The translations under genes were made by a program, and so were the position numbers. 64,000 bases of DNA from Catonia carolina (taxonomy: Eukaryota; Arthropoda; Insecta; Hemiptera; Achilidae), in contig JAQMRL010000003.1 in the NCBI GenBank assembly GCA_035578175.1, forward strand, positions 86,468,469-86,532,468, in the 5' to 3' direction. Below, in pieces: positions 43,927 to 54,428 of this stretch. The notes below the pieces were generated by a model. The model saw nothing but the letters and a program-made list of their open reading frames with translations. It was not told where the DNA came from and ran no database searches. Numbering within the stretch: position 1 is the stretch's first letter; each line of letters begins with the position of its first letter.

Positions 43927-45739
43927 GTAAATCAACTAAAATAAAAATATATTAATCCATTATACTAAAAAGCTGTTGCATTTGAAACTAAACAATAAAA
44001 AAAATGCATAGTGCAGTGATTTTCTTATTTTCAAAGTATATTGTGTTAGGAAGTAGAAAACAGCAAGTCTGTTGAAATAAAAAAAAACCTATCAAACAAT
44101 TTTAGCAACTGTTTGTTGAAATTAAGTAATTGAAAATTCTACTCATGAATAAACTTTATTATCCGTCACCGGTGAATGTTTGTTTTTCTTTTCAAAGGGA
44201 AATATATATACATAATTGATAAGAATTCTATTGTTTTATTTTCATCAGTTTCCATTCCGCCTGATAAATTTTCAAACAGCTTACATTAGAGAATAGCTGA
44301 TGTGACAGACATTGATATGTTCACATATTCAAAATAAAATACACAATAAAATATAGCTTTCCTTTATTTCGGTACTGACATTTATAAAATCATAACTAAT
44401 TTACAAAACAGTTTTCACACAAATATATACGTTACATATACCGTTGACTTTATTTTAGTTCAGTAATCATATTTATATTGCCGGACATGACAGCTTCGCG
44501 TACAAGTTTTAGTTTTGTTTCGTTTTGTAACTATAGTCGTTTGCACGTTCAGTTGACACAGAGAGCAGTATAGGACTATCTGTTTCTTATGGAGCTCTTA
44601 TGTGCTACTAGCACATACCAAACATCGGCTTTGTAAATCAATCAATGCCATCATAATCAATAACATTCCCCTCCTCCGCGCCCCACCGATAACAAACCTT
44701 TATAATGTAGTCCATATGACTATTAGTTAATAATTAACACTAAGTCTGTAATCAATAACATATGCGGATTCCAAATGTGAAAGATTTTTAATTTGTAATA
44801 ATCATTTGTTTACATTTATCATGTAGTGTTTAGAAAGTGTGGCGAGGGAATGTAGAGAAGGCATTAGTAGGTCTGCAGTAAAATAGATAAGTATTCATTT
44901 TAACTCCCTCTAATAGAAGAAAATGTTTTTACAGGTTTTCTTATTTTTTACAATTCATTAAACGTTCTACATAATACATAATTTTTACTGTTAAGCAAAA
45001 CTTGAATGGTAGTTCTACCTTAAAAAATAGATTACGTGTTCTATAGAGGTTTAAAAAATGTTTTTATATACGCATCCAGATGGCTTTAATTGATGTTTTT
45101 AGCTCCGCTAATAGCAGTGACGATTCCCATAAGATTAATTTTGTCAACTGAACTTGCAAACGACTATAGAGGTCCTCACACGATGATCTGAAATCTATAC
45201 TATATCCAACAGTCACGTGAGACTGTGGGAAAGATAGGCGATTCCAATTTAACATTGGTTGTATAGAGCAATACGCTCTCCGCTACTATCTGTCCTTCAA
45301 AAATACGTATTTAATTAATAACTTATGAGTTTCAGTTGTAATTGTAATTTAAACTAAACACTCTCCTTTGTCTTACTTGTTCCATTTTATTAATAATAAC
45401 AATAAACACGTATTATTAAAGAAATGCAGCACTGAACCAATAAATACTAACAAACTATACTCGTTAAATTATTGCATGCGCAACAACACTTTTTCATATG
45501 ACAAATGGTATCGCAACACTAAATAATTGGAAGCCAACGTGGATGTGAAAAAGAGGGCACAGGTACATATACATAATACAGTAGTATTTATAATATTTAT
45601 AAATGGATGGCAGCCTATAGGCCTATGGCCATGAAATGGATAAATATCGATTTTGAAAGAATACAAAAAAAAATTAATTTAATTTTATCTTTTCATAACA
45701 TTTTATGGTTTTACAAACAAAATTCTGTACATTTTTTTT
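43927..45739. other. Unassigned AT-rich sequence containing a spaced inverted repeat
   Basis: A 27-bp sequence at 44531-44557 (CTATAGTCGTTTGCACGTTC...) recurs inverted at 45143-45169 with one mismatch, ~585 bp apart. I recognise neither as a known transposon end. The patch at 44640-44700 is C-rich. No gene seen; the 63-codon frame at 45064 has no motif. Confidence 0.5.
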
Positions 45740-46240
45740 ATCCGAGGCGGCGAGAAAAACTCATGTTTACTCCCTCACGATGGGGGAAGTAGTGTTGGAC
45801 TCAATTGAGGCGTCCTCGTCCAGCCCCAAGGAGGCCGCAACCGCCTTACAAACCAAAAACCCGCCGCCTGGCCACTTGATCTGACTTCTGGAAACAACCC
45901 TCTACCTCCCTCGGAACTGTTTATATAATACTACAAGGGAAATGTCGGGTTAACAAATTTACATACTCTTATTATAAATATTCCCCTCTAGCTGTCAATG
46001 ACCAACACTAACTCTCTCACTTTCATTCATCTCTTTTATCACCAGCTGTAGAAATTAGTGTGCCTACCTTACCTACTGAGATCGGGACAGGATTGATTCA
46101 CTGTGGGAGAGGGCGATCCCGCTGGTCTCCATATGTCTCCTTTCTCCGCAGTCTCCCGACCACCCTCTCCGCAAACTGAGCGACCAACTTTCAGCTCTCC
46201 TCATCCCGCAGCATCTCTGCCCCTTACACTATAAAATATA
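45740..46240. other. GC-rich block of unknown origin
   Basis: Two GC-rich parts (about 45740-45930 and 46070-46230) stand against a strongly AT-rich background. They contain CCAGCCCCAAGGAGGCCGCA and GTCTCCCGACCACCCTCTCC. No frame spans them and no protein motif is visible. A decayed retroelement or an untranslated exon are possible. Confidence 0.4.
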
Positions 46241-46325
46241 AAATGCTGTAGGCCCTACATTACACTATAAATAGTTAAATATTAAATTACAAATGTAATA
46301 ACATTTCTGTCACACAATGATATTA

Positions 46326-46480
46326 TCTCTCATCATGCGGTCCTGGGTTCGAATCCCACTCAGGTATGGCATATTTTCATACGTTACAAAAAATTATTTC
46401 ATCCTCCTTTGTATATAGTTACACCCCAACGTCGTCGCTATTGACCTTAGTAGTTGATGCGACGTTAAATAAATGAATTA
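46326..46480 (+). mobile_element. SINE with a second tRNA-type head and the shared 3' tail
   Basis: This is a second copy of the SINE at 25564: CTCTCATCATGCGGTCCTGG, GGTTCGAATCCCACTCAGG, CATATTTTCATACGTTAC, and the shared domain GTCGCTATTGACC...GTAGTTGATGCGAC, then GTTAAATAAATGAATTAAAA. An (AT)n run and the fold-back element at 46506 follow directly. Confidence 0.8.
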
Positions 46481-46505
46481 AAAAAAAAATATATATATAT
46501 ATATA

Positions 46506-47515
46506 CAGGGTGATTCATGAAGTTCTCCCCCCACTTCTACAGCACATTGTACTAGTAAAAATAATGAAAAATGTTATATAAACATAGGTCCGAAAACGCT
46601 TCGTTAGCGAGTTACAGCTAGCGAAAGTTTCGCCTGGATTTCAGTTCACCAGGTGAAATGAGGTCTTCCTGGAATTGTGGTAAGGTAGATTAAGAGGCGA
46701 ATTCAATCATTTCTTATGGTTTTTGATCTGATAAATTGAATAAAACAGGTCCCAGAACTGTAAGTTAAATAGTTTTTGAGAAAACCAGTGTCAAATGCAA
46801 AAAATGGAGTGAAAATCACATTTTTTCATCTTTGGGCAAGAATAACTTTGTTATTTCACCAAGAAACAGTTAAAATTTTTCAATAAAAAATGTAGAAAAT
46901 TTTATTCTGAACAAACCGGTGTAAATAAAGTACACAGAAAGCGAATAGTTTTTGAGAAAACCAGTGTCAAATGCAAAAAAATGGAGTGAAAAAAACACAT
47001 TTTTTCATTTTAGTTTTTCCGGTTAATTTTACTTTGTACTCTTATGAATAAAAACTCATTTAATCAAACATCTATTAGCTTTCTGTGTACTTAATTTACA
47101 CCGGTTTGTTCAGAATAAAATTTTCTACATTTTTTATTGAAAAATTTTAACTGTTTCTTGGTGAAATAACAAAGTTATTCTTGCCCAAAGATGAAAAAAT
47201 GTGATTTTCACTCCATTTTTTGCATTTGACACTGGTTTTCTCAAAAACTATTTAACTTACAGTTCTGGGACCTGTTTTATTCAATTTATCAGATCAAAAA
47301 CCATAAGAAATGATTGAATTCGCCCCTTAATCTACCTTACCACAATTCCAGGAAGACCTCATTTCACCTGGTGAACTGAAATCCAGGCGAAACTTTCGCT
47401 AGCTGTAACTCGCTAACGAAGCGTTTTCGGACCTATGTTTATATAACATTTTTTCATTATTTTTACTAGTACAATATGCTGTAGAAGTGGGGGGAGAACT
47501 TCATGAATCACCCTG
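46506..47515 (-). mobile_element. Fold-back DNA element FB1, copy 2 (1-kb palindrome)
   Basis: The copy is 1010 bp, one base shorter than copy 1 at 13076 and nearly identical to it. The asymmetric centre (TAGTTTTTCCGGTTAATTTT at about 47010) is inverted relative to copy 1, so this copy lies in the opposite orientation. TA stands on both sides, the left inside an (AT)n run. The arms pair almost perfectly apart from the centre. Confidence 0.9.
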
Positions 47516-48059
47516 TATAGTTCAAAGAATAACGTAAACATTTTAAATAATAAACGTAATTTATTTCAATATCATAAGTATAATGTAGCCTAAAATAAGA
47601 TAAACTTTTATTTTAATAGCGTAAGTCAATGTTTTTAACACTGTACGCAACAGCCCTCTGCCCGTATAAGCAATGGTATCTTCCGACTGTTGGACAAAGT
47701 TTAGTGAAGCTTGGAAATTGCACGTACTGCCAACTGAACAACCACAACTCCGTTTATTATTATTAAATAACAGTAGCGTGCTTTCCGTACTTTGTCTAAC
47801 GTTATTTTGTTCTGTAACAATCGGCTTATTATCATATTCGTGGAGTTCATTGTTTTGATTACAGGTTTCACAAATCCCTTCGCTGAAAATTCAGTTATAG
47901 TATTATTATTTTTATTTCTAACGAACAAAATAACACCGATTATTACATGTTTTTGTTACTCTTCAGAAATTATATAAATTAAGTATTTTCTAAATTCACG
48001 TAAGTTAGTATGTTAGATTCATAAGTGGTACATTTTAAGTACATATTCTCATGGTAATA
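47516..48059. other. Unassigned sequence
   Basis: Nothing recognised. Small frames around 47673-47977 lie on both strands and lack motifs. Confidence 0.4.
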
Positions 48060-48243
48060 AAAATCTGGTGTTAAACACACACGACTATTTCTTGCTGATG
48101 TATATTATGAAAAACATAACCTATGTTTAATCATGAGTTAATAATGTATTATGGAAAACTTGACCCAATTTTAATCATAAGTGGATGACGCTAAATGAAA
48201 ATCAACCTCTGTTGAAATTTGATTTTGATGAGAAAATTAGGTT
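48060..48243 (-). mobile_element. Family A element, 3' end fragment
   Basis: AAAAATCTGGTGTTAAACAC begins the copy, the inner 13-mer is decayed (CTATTTCTTGCTG), and TAATCATGAGT plus GACGCTAAATGAAAATCAAC follow. About 180 bp remain, with a short duplication of the TTTAATCAT block. Confidence 0.65.
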
Positions 48244-48365
48244 TAAGAATAGGTCTAACAGATAAGGATTTATCAAGAAGTACTTTCAGATGAGGGGGTA
48301 ATTACACAACATTGTAAAAAAATAAAATTTACTAAATATAATGAAGAGGAAAACAAAACAAAATT

Positions 48366-49650
48366 ATATATAACACTCAACTCAGAGTAGTACAAATTCG
48401 AGATATCTATCGTCTCTCTCGGAGACATAATCAGGAACACGATTACACAAATCACACAAAACACATAATATACATATATAACACATACGGTCGAAGACCA
48501 CATCAATAAATTCAATTTAACTGTTTGCAACCATGTCACGCGTGACTATTCGGCCGAATAACGAGATAATAATTTTGTGCCCGTTTTATTCCTTAGTTGT
48601 ACCAACTTTGGTGGTAACAATTTGATATAACTAATTGTCATTATTAAAATCTGTTTGGCTGTTCATCAAGTTTTCCTTATTATTTTTAAATTTATAAGTT
48701 TTATAAATTTTTCTAGATTACTCAATTTATCACTGTTTTGTTTAGGTTATCAGTCGAAAGGCTGGTTTGAACCTCTCTAGAGGCATTACTAAGTAAAACG
48801 AGAAGTGGGTGGTTTACCTCTGCTTTCCTCAATGAGTGGAAAAGTATGCATCAGCATGCCGGGCCCTCTGAAAAGCATATATTTTTTACTCTGCAAATGA
48901 CACCTTCAGTTCATTCATCACAGGGTCTGGCTGTATAATAAATTCATTGCTTTCAGAGGAAATAACTCTGATTAGTGTCTTTTACATCACTACCTCTGCT
49001 GTTTTTAAATGATTCAGTCATTTAATTGGCTGACGATGTGATAAGAAACAAGGGTTATTTTAGCCCTGCAACGAACAGATTGAGTGTAAATAATTTGACA
49101 ATCTACCTGTCTGTTACGGGCAGAATTTATTACTGTCGAAACATATTTCTAAAATTTCTAAATTATTTCCATAACTGCTTATTTTTAAGACTACAAATTC
49201 GAATGTACCAGACCATCTGTTAACGAATGGGCATAAAATAAGCAGTTATGTAAATAGTTTAGAAATTTTAGAAATATGTTTCGACAGTAATAAATTTAGT
49301 TATCTGGAAAAATATTATATTTATAAATTTAAAAATAACGAAAACGCGATACAGCCAAACAGATTTTGATAATGACAAATTATATCAAATTCTTACCACC
49401 AAATTTGGTACTACTGCGATAAAGAATAAAACGGGCACAAAATGATAATCTCTTCATTCGGCCGAATAGTCGCGCGTGACATGGTTGCAAACAGTCACAT
49501 TAAATTGATATAGGTGGCCTTCGACCGTATGTGTTTTATGTATGTTATGTGTTTTGTGTGATTTGTGTAATCGTGTTCTTGATGATGTCTCCGAGAGAGA
49601 CGAAAGATATCTCGAATATGTAATACTCTGAGGTGAGTAGGCCTATTATA
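48366..49650. mobile_element. Fold-back element FB2, split by a SINE
   Basis: Left arm ~48366-48736 continuing at 49137-49175, right arm ~49225-49650. Pairs include AAATTCGAGATATCTATCGT with TCGAGATATCTTTCGTCTCT, TCGTCTCTCTCGGAGACAT with its complement, ACATACGGTCGAAG, CATGTCACGCGTGAC, ATTCGGCCGAATA and TCGAAACATATTTCTAAAAT. The arms differ at many positions, so it is older than FB1. The centre (~49180-49225) is a short unpaired loop. Without the SINE it is about 0.9 kb. I see no TSD I trust and no protein. Confidence 0.78.
48737..49123 (+). mobile_element. Family E SINE-like retroposon (E5), inside FB2
   Basis: TTTGTTTAGGTTATCAG to CTGTTACGGGCAG, 387 bp, flanked by 13-bp repeats AATTTATCACTGT and AATTTATTACTGT (48724-48736, 49124-49136, one mismatch). 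Removing it restores the left arm of the palindrome. Confidence 0.85.
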
Positions 49651-49663
49651 CATATTTTTTTTT

Positions 49664-50090
49664 AATTTTATTTATAAAGGTCGCATCAACTGCTAATGGT
49701 TATTAGCGACCACAATAGGAATTATACTAATAACAATAAAAACAACAACAATTTCATGAATTAAAACATAAAAAATAGAAATTTAGTAGGCTTATCAGAT
49801 TTTGTCTTCAACAGCAATATAACACAGAAATTTTTAAACTTTGTCACAACTGTCTTTTCACCTAACATTGTCGTGAAATATTGCAGAAATACCAAGAAGA
49901 GTTCGGGCGCTTTGAAGTTCTTGACATTCTGAAACGATATGTGAACCCGTTGCTTTTGCGTCGCAGAAAGGGCACACTGTCGGGGTAGATTTTGTGAGCA
50001 AGTGCTGTTGTGATATAAGTGATGTATATAATTTTGTTTGGTTGTTCATTATACTTTGAAAAATATATGTATATATTTCATTAATCATTG
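49664..50090 (-). pseudogene. LINE 3' end: ORF2 C-terminal cysteine motif plus the shared tail
   Basis: On the minus strand, ISQQHLLTKSTPTVCPFCDA, then HIVSECQELQSARTLLG gives a Cys-x2-Cys...His...Cys motif as found after the reverse transcriptase/RNase H region in I/Jockey-group LINEs. The frame ends at about 49858. A ~140-bp 3' untranslated part then ends GGTCGCTAATAACCATTA, GCAGTTGATGCGACC, TTTATAAATAAAATT and an A-run. That tail is the same as in the SINEs at 14340, 25564 and 46326. The reverse transcriptase is missing (5' truncation). Confidence 0.78.
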
Positions 50091-50950
50091 TAGTTACTAA
50101 TGACTGTTGTAGATTTTAACGACTAAAAAACACTATTTTTTTGTACTTATGAATCTTTTTTTGGCGGTATTGTTAATGTTTTGAGTGTGTGGCTTAATAT
50201 AATCATGGATTGTAATTTTATATCGCCATTAGCTATCCATTTTCAAAAAGTGGCCTATGGCCTTAATTTGTATTTGTAATTAGAATGCACATATTAAATA
50301 ATAATTTGTGTAAACGGTATAATATTTCCCGAGCAAAATAATACGCGTTTATTATAGCCAGGCCTAAAATGAACAATTAAATAATATCATGGTATTAAAA
50401 TAAACATACTATGACGTCATTGACGGTCATTAACACCTATTATATTATGAATTTATGTACATTATTACTTAGCATGGTGTTTATTTTGTGACTAGTTAAT
50501 TTTCTTTATTATGCTAGTTTTATTGTAATATCTTTCAATAGATTCTTACATTATATTATATTACTTTGTCGGCGTATTACACTCTTCACTATACAAATAT
50601 TCTTTTATTTTTATTTTCAACTAAACACATTAAATCTTTGTAAGTTCATTAATTTTGTATTGTAAGGGGATTGCTTTTTATATGTTGTAATGATCATAAA
50701 GATTTCTTTTGAATGAATAAAGCATAGGTGTGTGGTACAATTAAATGAATAAGTGTAATTTATATTTTCTCATTACAAGGTTTGTAAATTTGTCTAGTAA
50801 TTGCATTTAATTTGTTCGTGTGTTTTTTTTGTTTAATAAAATGTGTTGTATGTAAACATAAAAGATTTAGACAAATCATAAATTTTTTTGTGTTTGAATA
50901 GAGATTCCAGAATGAATTATTTATGTAGTTATTCTTTCGTTTATAAATCA
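50091..50950. other. Unassigned AT-rich sequence
   Basis: Nothing recognised. Confidence 0.4.
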
Positions 50951-50961
50951 CCTTATGATAC

Positions 50962-51312
50962 CTGTGTTGTTAAGTTCATCAGCCGAAAGGCTTGTTTGAA
51001 CCTCTATAGGCTTTACTAAGTAAAACGACGAGTGAAGTGGTTTACTAATGCTTTCCTCACTGAGTGGAAAAGTATGCTTATCAGCATGCTAGGGCCTCTG
51101 AAACGCATCTACTTTCCACCCTGCAAATATTACCATCACTTCATTCACCACATGTCTGGCTGTATAATGAAATTCATTACCTCTTTTGTTCTTAAATGCT
51201 TCAGTCATAATCGACTGACCATGTGATAAGAAACAGAACTATTTTTTGTAGCCCTGGAACTTGCAGATCGATTGTAAGTAATTTAACTCTCCACCTGTCT
51301 GTTATGGGCATG
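50962..51312 (+). mobile_element. Family E SINE-like retroposon (E6)
   Basis: Starts CTGTGTTGTTAAGTTCATCA and ends GTTATGGGCATG, with a 9-bp target duplication TTATGATAC (50953-50961 and 51313-51321). Two short internal deletions account for the 351-bp length; one lies after GAAATTCATTAC. Confidence 0.82.
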
Positions 51313-51321
51313 TTATGATAC

Positions 51322-51604
51322 TTATAAATATAGAATTGGTACTAATTTAGATATATTGATTAGTTCTATATGTAGGGCCTATCCATGCACCGACGTGTTG
51401 CGTGACGTAAATGTGTTAAAAACTTACAAAAACACTATTTTTTAAATTCTTAAATGATAAACGCAACAGCGCAACGATATATGCTATACTTCAAAGATGT
51501 AAGACCTGTGCAAAGGACCTGTGCAGTTTAAATGAAGGAATCTCATAGTAGTCACAATGACTTTAGAAGTTCATATGACTAAAGACTAAAAAAAAAAAAT
51601 TAAA
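51322..51604. other. Unassigned AT-rich sequence
   Basis: Nothing recognised. Confidence 0.35.
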
Positions 51605-51872
51605 ATAGTCACCGGATGGTGACAATTAGTGGTGTGGGGAAACCTTAAATGTTTGGGGTCCCGAAAGGGCTGTTTAAGCGGTGGTCGTATAGGTCGGAAA
51701 AGTCGATCGGTTGTCAAAGTCGTGACGGTCGGGGAAGTCAAGGATACGGCGTCTCGTCGTCCTGCGGAGATGTCATCTTCTTCCCTCATGGTCATGCGTC
51801 GATGGCTGCTTCGTCGGGATCCGGTGGGCGCAACGTGATGACGGTCCCAGTAAATGGCGGTTACAGTACTGT
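51605..51872. other. GC-rich block of unknown origin
   Basis: About 265 bp of clearly GC-richer DNA lie between an A-run and a family A fragment. Three frames of 69-98 codons overlap here, one on the minus strand (51586-51882). The minus frame reads through TDRLFRPIRPPLKQPFRDPK, which I do not recognise. Long overlapping frames are expected in a GC-rich island, so none is called as a gene. It may be a foreign fragment carried in by a transposon. Confidence 0.4.
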
Positions 51873-51879
51873 AAAATAA

Positions 51880-52540
51880 CAAACATAACCCAATTTAATC
51901 ATGAGTGAATGACACAAAATGAAAATCAACCTCTGTGGGACTTCAAAATACGGAAAATCTCTAATTGACGCTAAACTAGGTTCTGTAAAAAAAAGTGCTT
52001 AAATAAAATCCCTGGGTTGTTTTAATTGTTGTTTATGTAAACATTTGTCATAAAATGCTTACTAAGGCCGTAATCTTAAAAAAATCTAATTTTTTACAGA
52101 TTTTAGATCAGAAAAATACAAAAAAATCACTAATTGACGCTAATTTAAATGTTTTCGAGAAACGTTTGAAACAAAAGTTGTAGGTTTTATAATTTCCTAT
52201 ATCTTAATTACACACGATTTTTCCCTAAAATGCATATACTAAGGCCGCTATGTTAAAACCCAATTTTTAACAACGAGAGCACAGACATGGGGCTTACCGT
52301 ATCATGTAGAGCATAAAAATGTAGTAAATGAAGCGATTTAAAAACATTTGTAAAAGCCGTTTTTGAGAAAATTGCGAAGTAGAAAAAAATCACACGAATA
52401 ACCTATTACTTCTTGTTGACCGATTTTTATGAAAATATTCGTGTCGGATCCCCTTAAGGTACGTAAATTAAGTTTCAAGTCAACTTCGTACGCTATTCCG
52501 TACTTGAAGTATTTTGTTCTTCCTCTCACTCTCTCTCTCA

Positions 52541-52577
<37 letters not shown>

Positions 52578-52707
52578 GCACACACAGATCAATCGCTGAA
52601 AACATGTTTTTGGGTTCAGGAGGCCTGAAAACGTGTATTTCCTGTGAAAACTCGATTTTGATTTCTTTCTTCCATATAATATATTCATAAAGTGCAAGAG
52701 AAAGTAA
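51880..52707 (-). mobile_element. Family A element lacking the 3' hairpin
   Basis: The copy starts at AACATAACCCAATTTAATCA, just inside the 3' end, and runs to GTGCAAGAGAAAGT at about 52692-52705, the decayed 5' 13-mer. The microsatellite is a compound (CT)n-(CA)n at about 52515-52586, unlike the plain GT of others. The GC-rich block stands where the 3' end should be. Confidence 0.78.
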
Positions 52708-52844
52708 TAATTAAATATTTTATTAATTTACTGCAAAAATTTAACAAAATTTTCGATTACTAGTGAACTCAATATCTAAAAAAATATCCCTAATTTACGT
52801 ATGTATCGATGTACTTTTTCGATTCTTTTAGTCTTCTGTAGTGT

Positions 52845-53190
52845 TCTTAAAGTCGCATCATTTGCTTGGTAATTATTAATAATTAACTGTAGTCTCGTGC
52901 ACTAGTGTCCCCATAACTGTGGAGAGTACGAGTGGATTTAAACGTTTTAAAATGTTTTGGAACCTGAGCTAGAACTCAATCTGGAATTTTTACTTTGTAG
53001 TTCTACGTATTATATTTTTAAATTATTGGGCTAAAAAACCGCATTTTTACAGTTCATTTAAATTAGTATCAAGTAATTTATCGGTGGCGAATATGGATGA
53101 TTTCAGATTCTGGCTAGGAATCGAATTCAGGAAATTTTACTTTACTGTTCAGCGCAATCAAACCACTGCACCACAGTGGCGTTTTACCAC
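52845..53190 (-). mobile_element. Minus-strand SINE with tRNA-like head, decayed
   Basis: On the minus strand, CGCCACTGTGGTGCAGTGGT (from about 53182) and GAATTCGATTCCTAGCCAGA form a tRNA-like head with A and B boxes. A long linker follows, and a degenerate shared tail TAATAATTACCAAGCAAATG, then ATGCGACTTTAAGA, closes it at about 52850. Confidence 0.6.
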
Positions 53191-53974
53191 TGCTAATAAT
53201 TAATATTTACAAAATTAGAATTAGTTAAAAAGATTTTTCTAGTTTGTTAAATCATTGTGTAATGTAGCGGTATGAAAATATTTAAATTTTTTGTTAAATT
53301 AAAGAATTCCAAGTTATAAACAAACTACATAAAAAGTTAGTTGAATTTTTGTAGGATAAGAAATAACGTTCTGTTATAAAGTATTTGTTTATCTTGGTAC
53401 ATTTTTATTTCTAGTTTTCTTTAGAATATTTACATGCAAAGTTAGGCAGCATTGCTAGGCAATTTTAAATAACAGTAGAAGGTTGTCTCGCTCTTACGAC
53501 CGTTTATGCGCGTCTCTAAATTTGGAATCTACTCCAGACGCACATAAAAACGCCACATTTAACATCTGTTACAGTAATGTATTTAACGCTGTATTATCTT
53601 CACTTACAGATTTAATTTCCTTTTAGTGTTGTTTTTTTTTATCTTAGACACACGGTCTTATATACAATTTTATGTTTTATTTGATTCACGATTTTCATTT
53701 CCATACGATGTTAAAATTTGTACATTTTCCCTGTAGGCGCATTTTCCTTAATTCTATTCTATTCTGTCTTGTAATATATTGCCGGTTTTTTTTTTGCTAA
53801 TTTGGTGCGTAACAGACGTGTTTATAGTCTGCATATTTTAAAAAATATGCATGGCGGTTCCAGTATGTAATACAGTTTCTGTTTTTGTATGTACTATGAA
53901 TTTTATTGTTTTTAATTTCGGCTGAAAATACGTACGTACTATAATAATTTTTTAAGGATTTATAATATTTTTTT
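53191..53974. other. Unassigned AT-rich sequence
   Basis: A perfect palindrome around 53831-53850 (GCATATTTTAAAAAATATGC) is the only structure I noted. Confidence 0.4.
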
Positions 53975-54414
53975 ACTTTCTCATGCCCTTACTTTTACTT
54001 GCTTTCTCTATGAATCGTTTTATATGTTATAGCAAAGGAAACTATTAATTTCATGTTGATTTTTCGAAATCGAGTTTTCACCGAAGTACACGTTTTCAGA
54101 CCCCCTGAACTCAAAAAAGACATGTTATTAGTGATTTGTCTGTGTCTTTGTTAGATGTGAGAACAAAATATCTGGAGAAAAAAATAACGACGAAGTTAAA
54201 ACTTGGAACTTAAGTTAATTACCACCAGGGGACTGGATATGAACATTCGTATACCAATTGGTCAACTGGATGTATTATAGTAGTTTATTCGTACGATTTT
54301 TCTCTTTTTTGCAATTTTCTTAAAAAACGGCTCTTACGATTTTTTTTAAATCGCCTTATTTAGTAAAGTTTTATGCTCTACAAGGTAGGGGAAGCTGTAT
54401 GTCTAGTGAATGTT
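53975..54414 (+). mobile_element. Family A element, 5' half, diverged
   Basis: Starts ACTTTCTCATGCCC after a T7 run. The 5' palindrome is replaced by other sequence, and the TTTTTCGAAATCGAGTTTTC, CAGACCCCCTGAACTC, TTGGTCAACTGGATGTA and TTTTTAAATCGCC-type blocks follow. The copy stops abruptly at GTCTAGTGAATGTT, where a G14 run begins. Confidence 0.72.
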
Positions 54415-54428
54415 GGGGGGGGGGGGGG
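54415..54428 (+). repeat. G14 homopolymer
   Basis: Fourteen consecutive Gs lie exactly at the broken end of a family A fragment. It is exceptional in this AT-rich window and may be shorter or longer in reality, because such runs are hard to sequence. Confidence 0.85.

Noticed and set aside
45607..45792. 61-codon frame at the start of the GC-rich block
   Set aside because: Short, no motif, and it does not continue through the GC-rich part.
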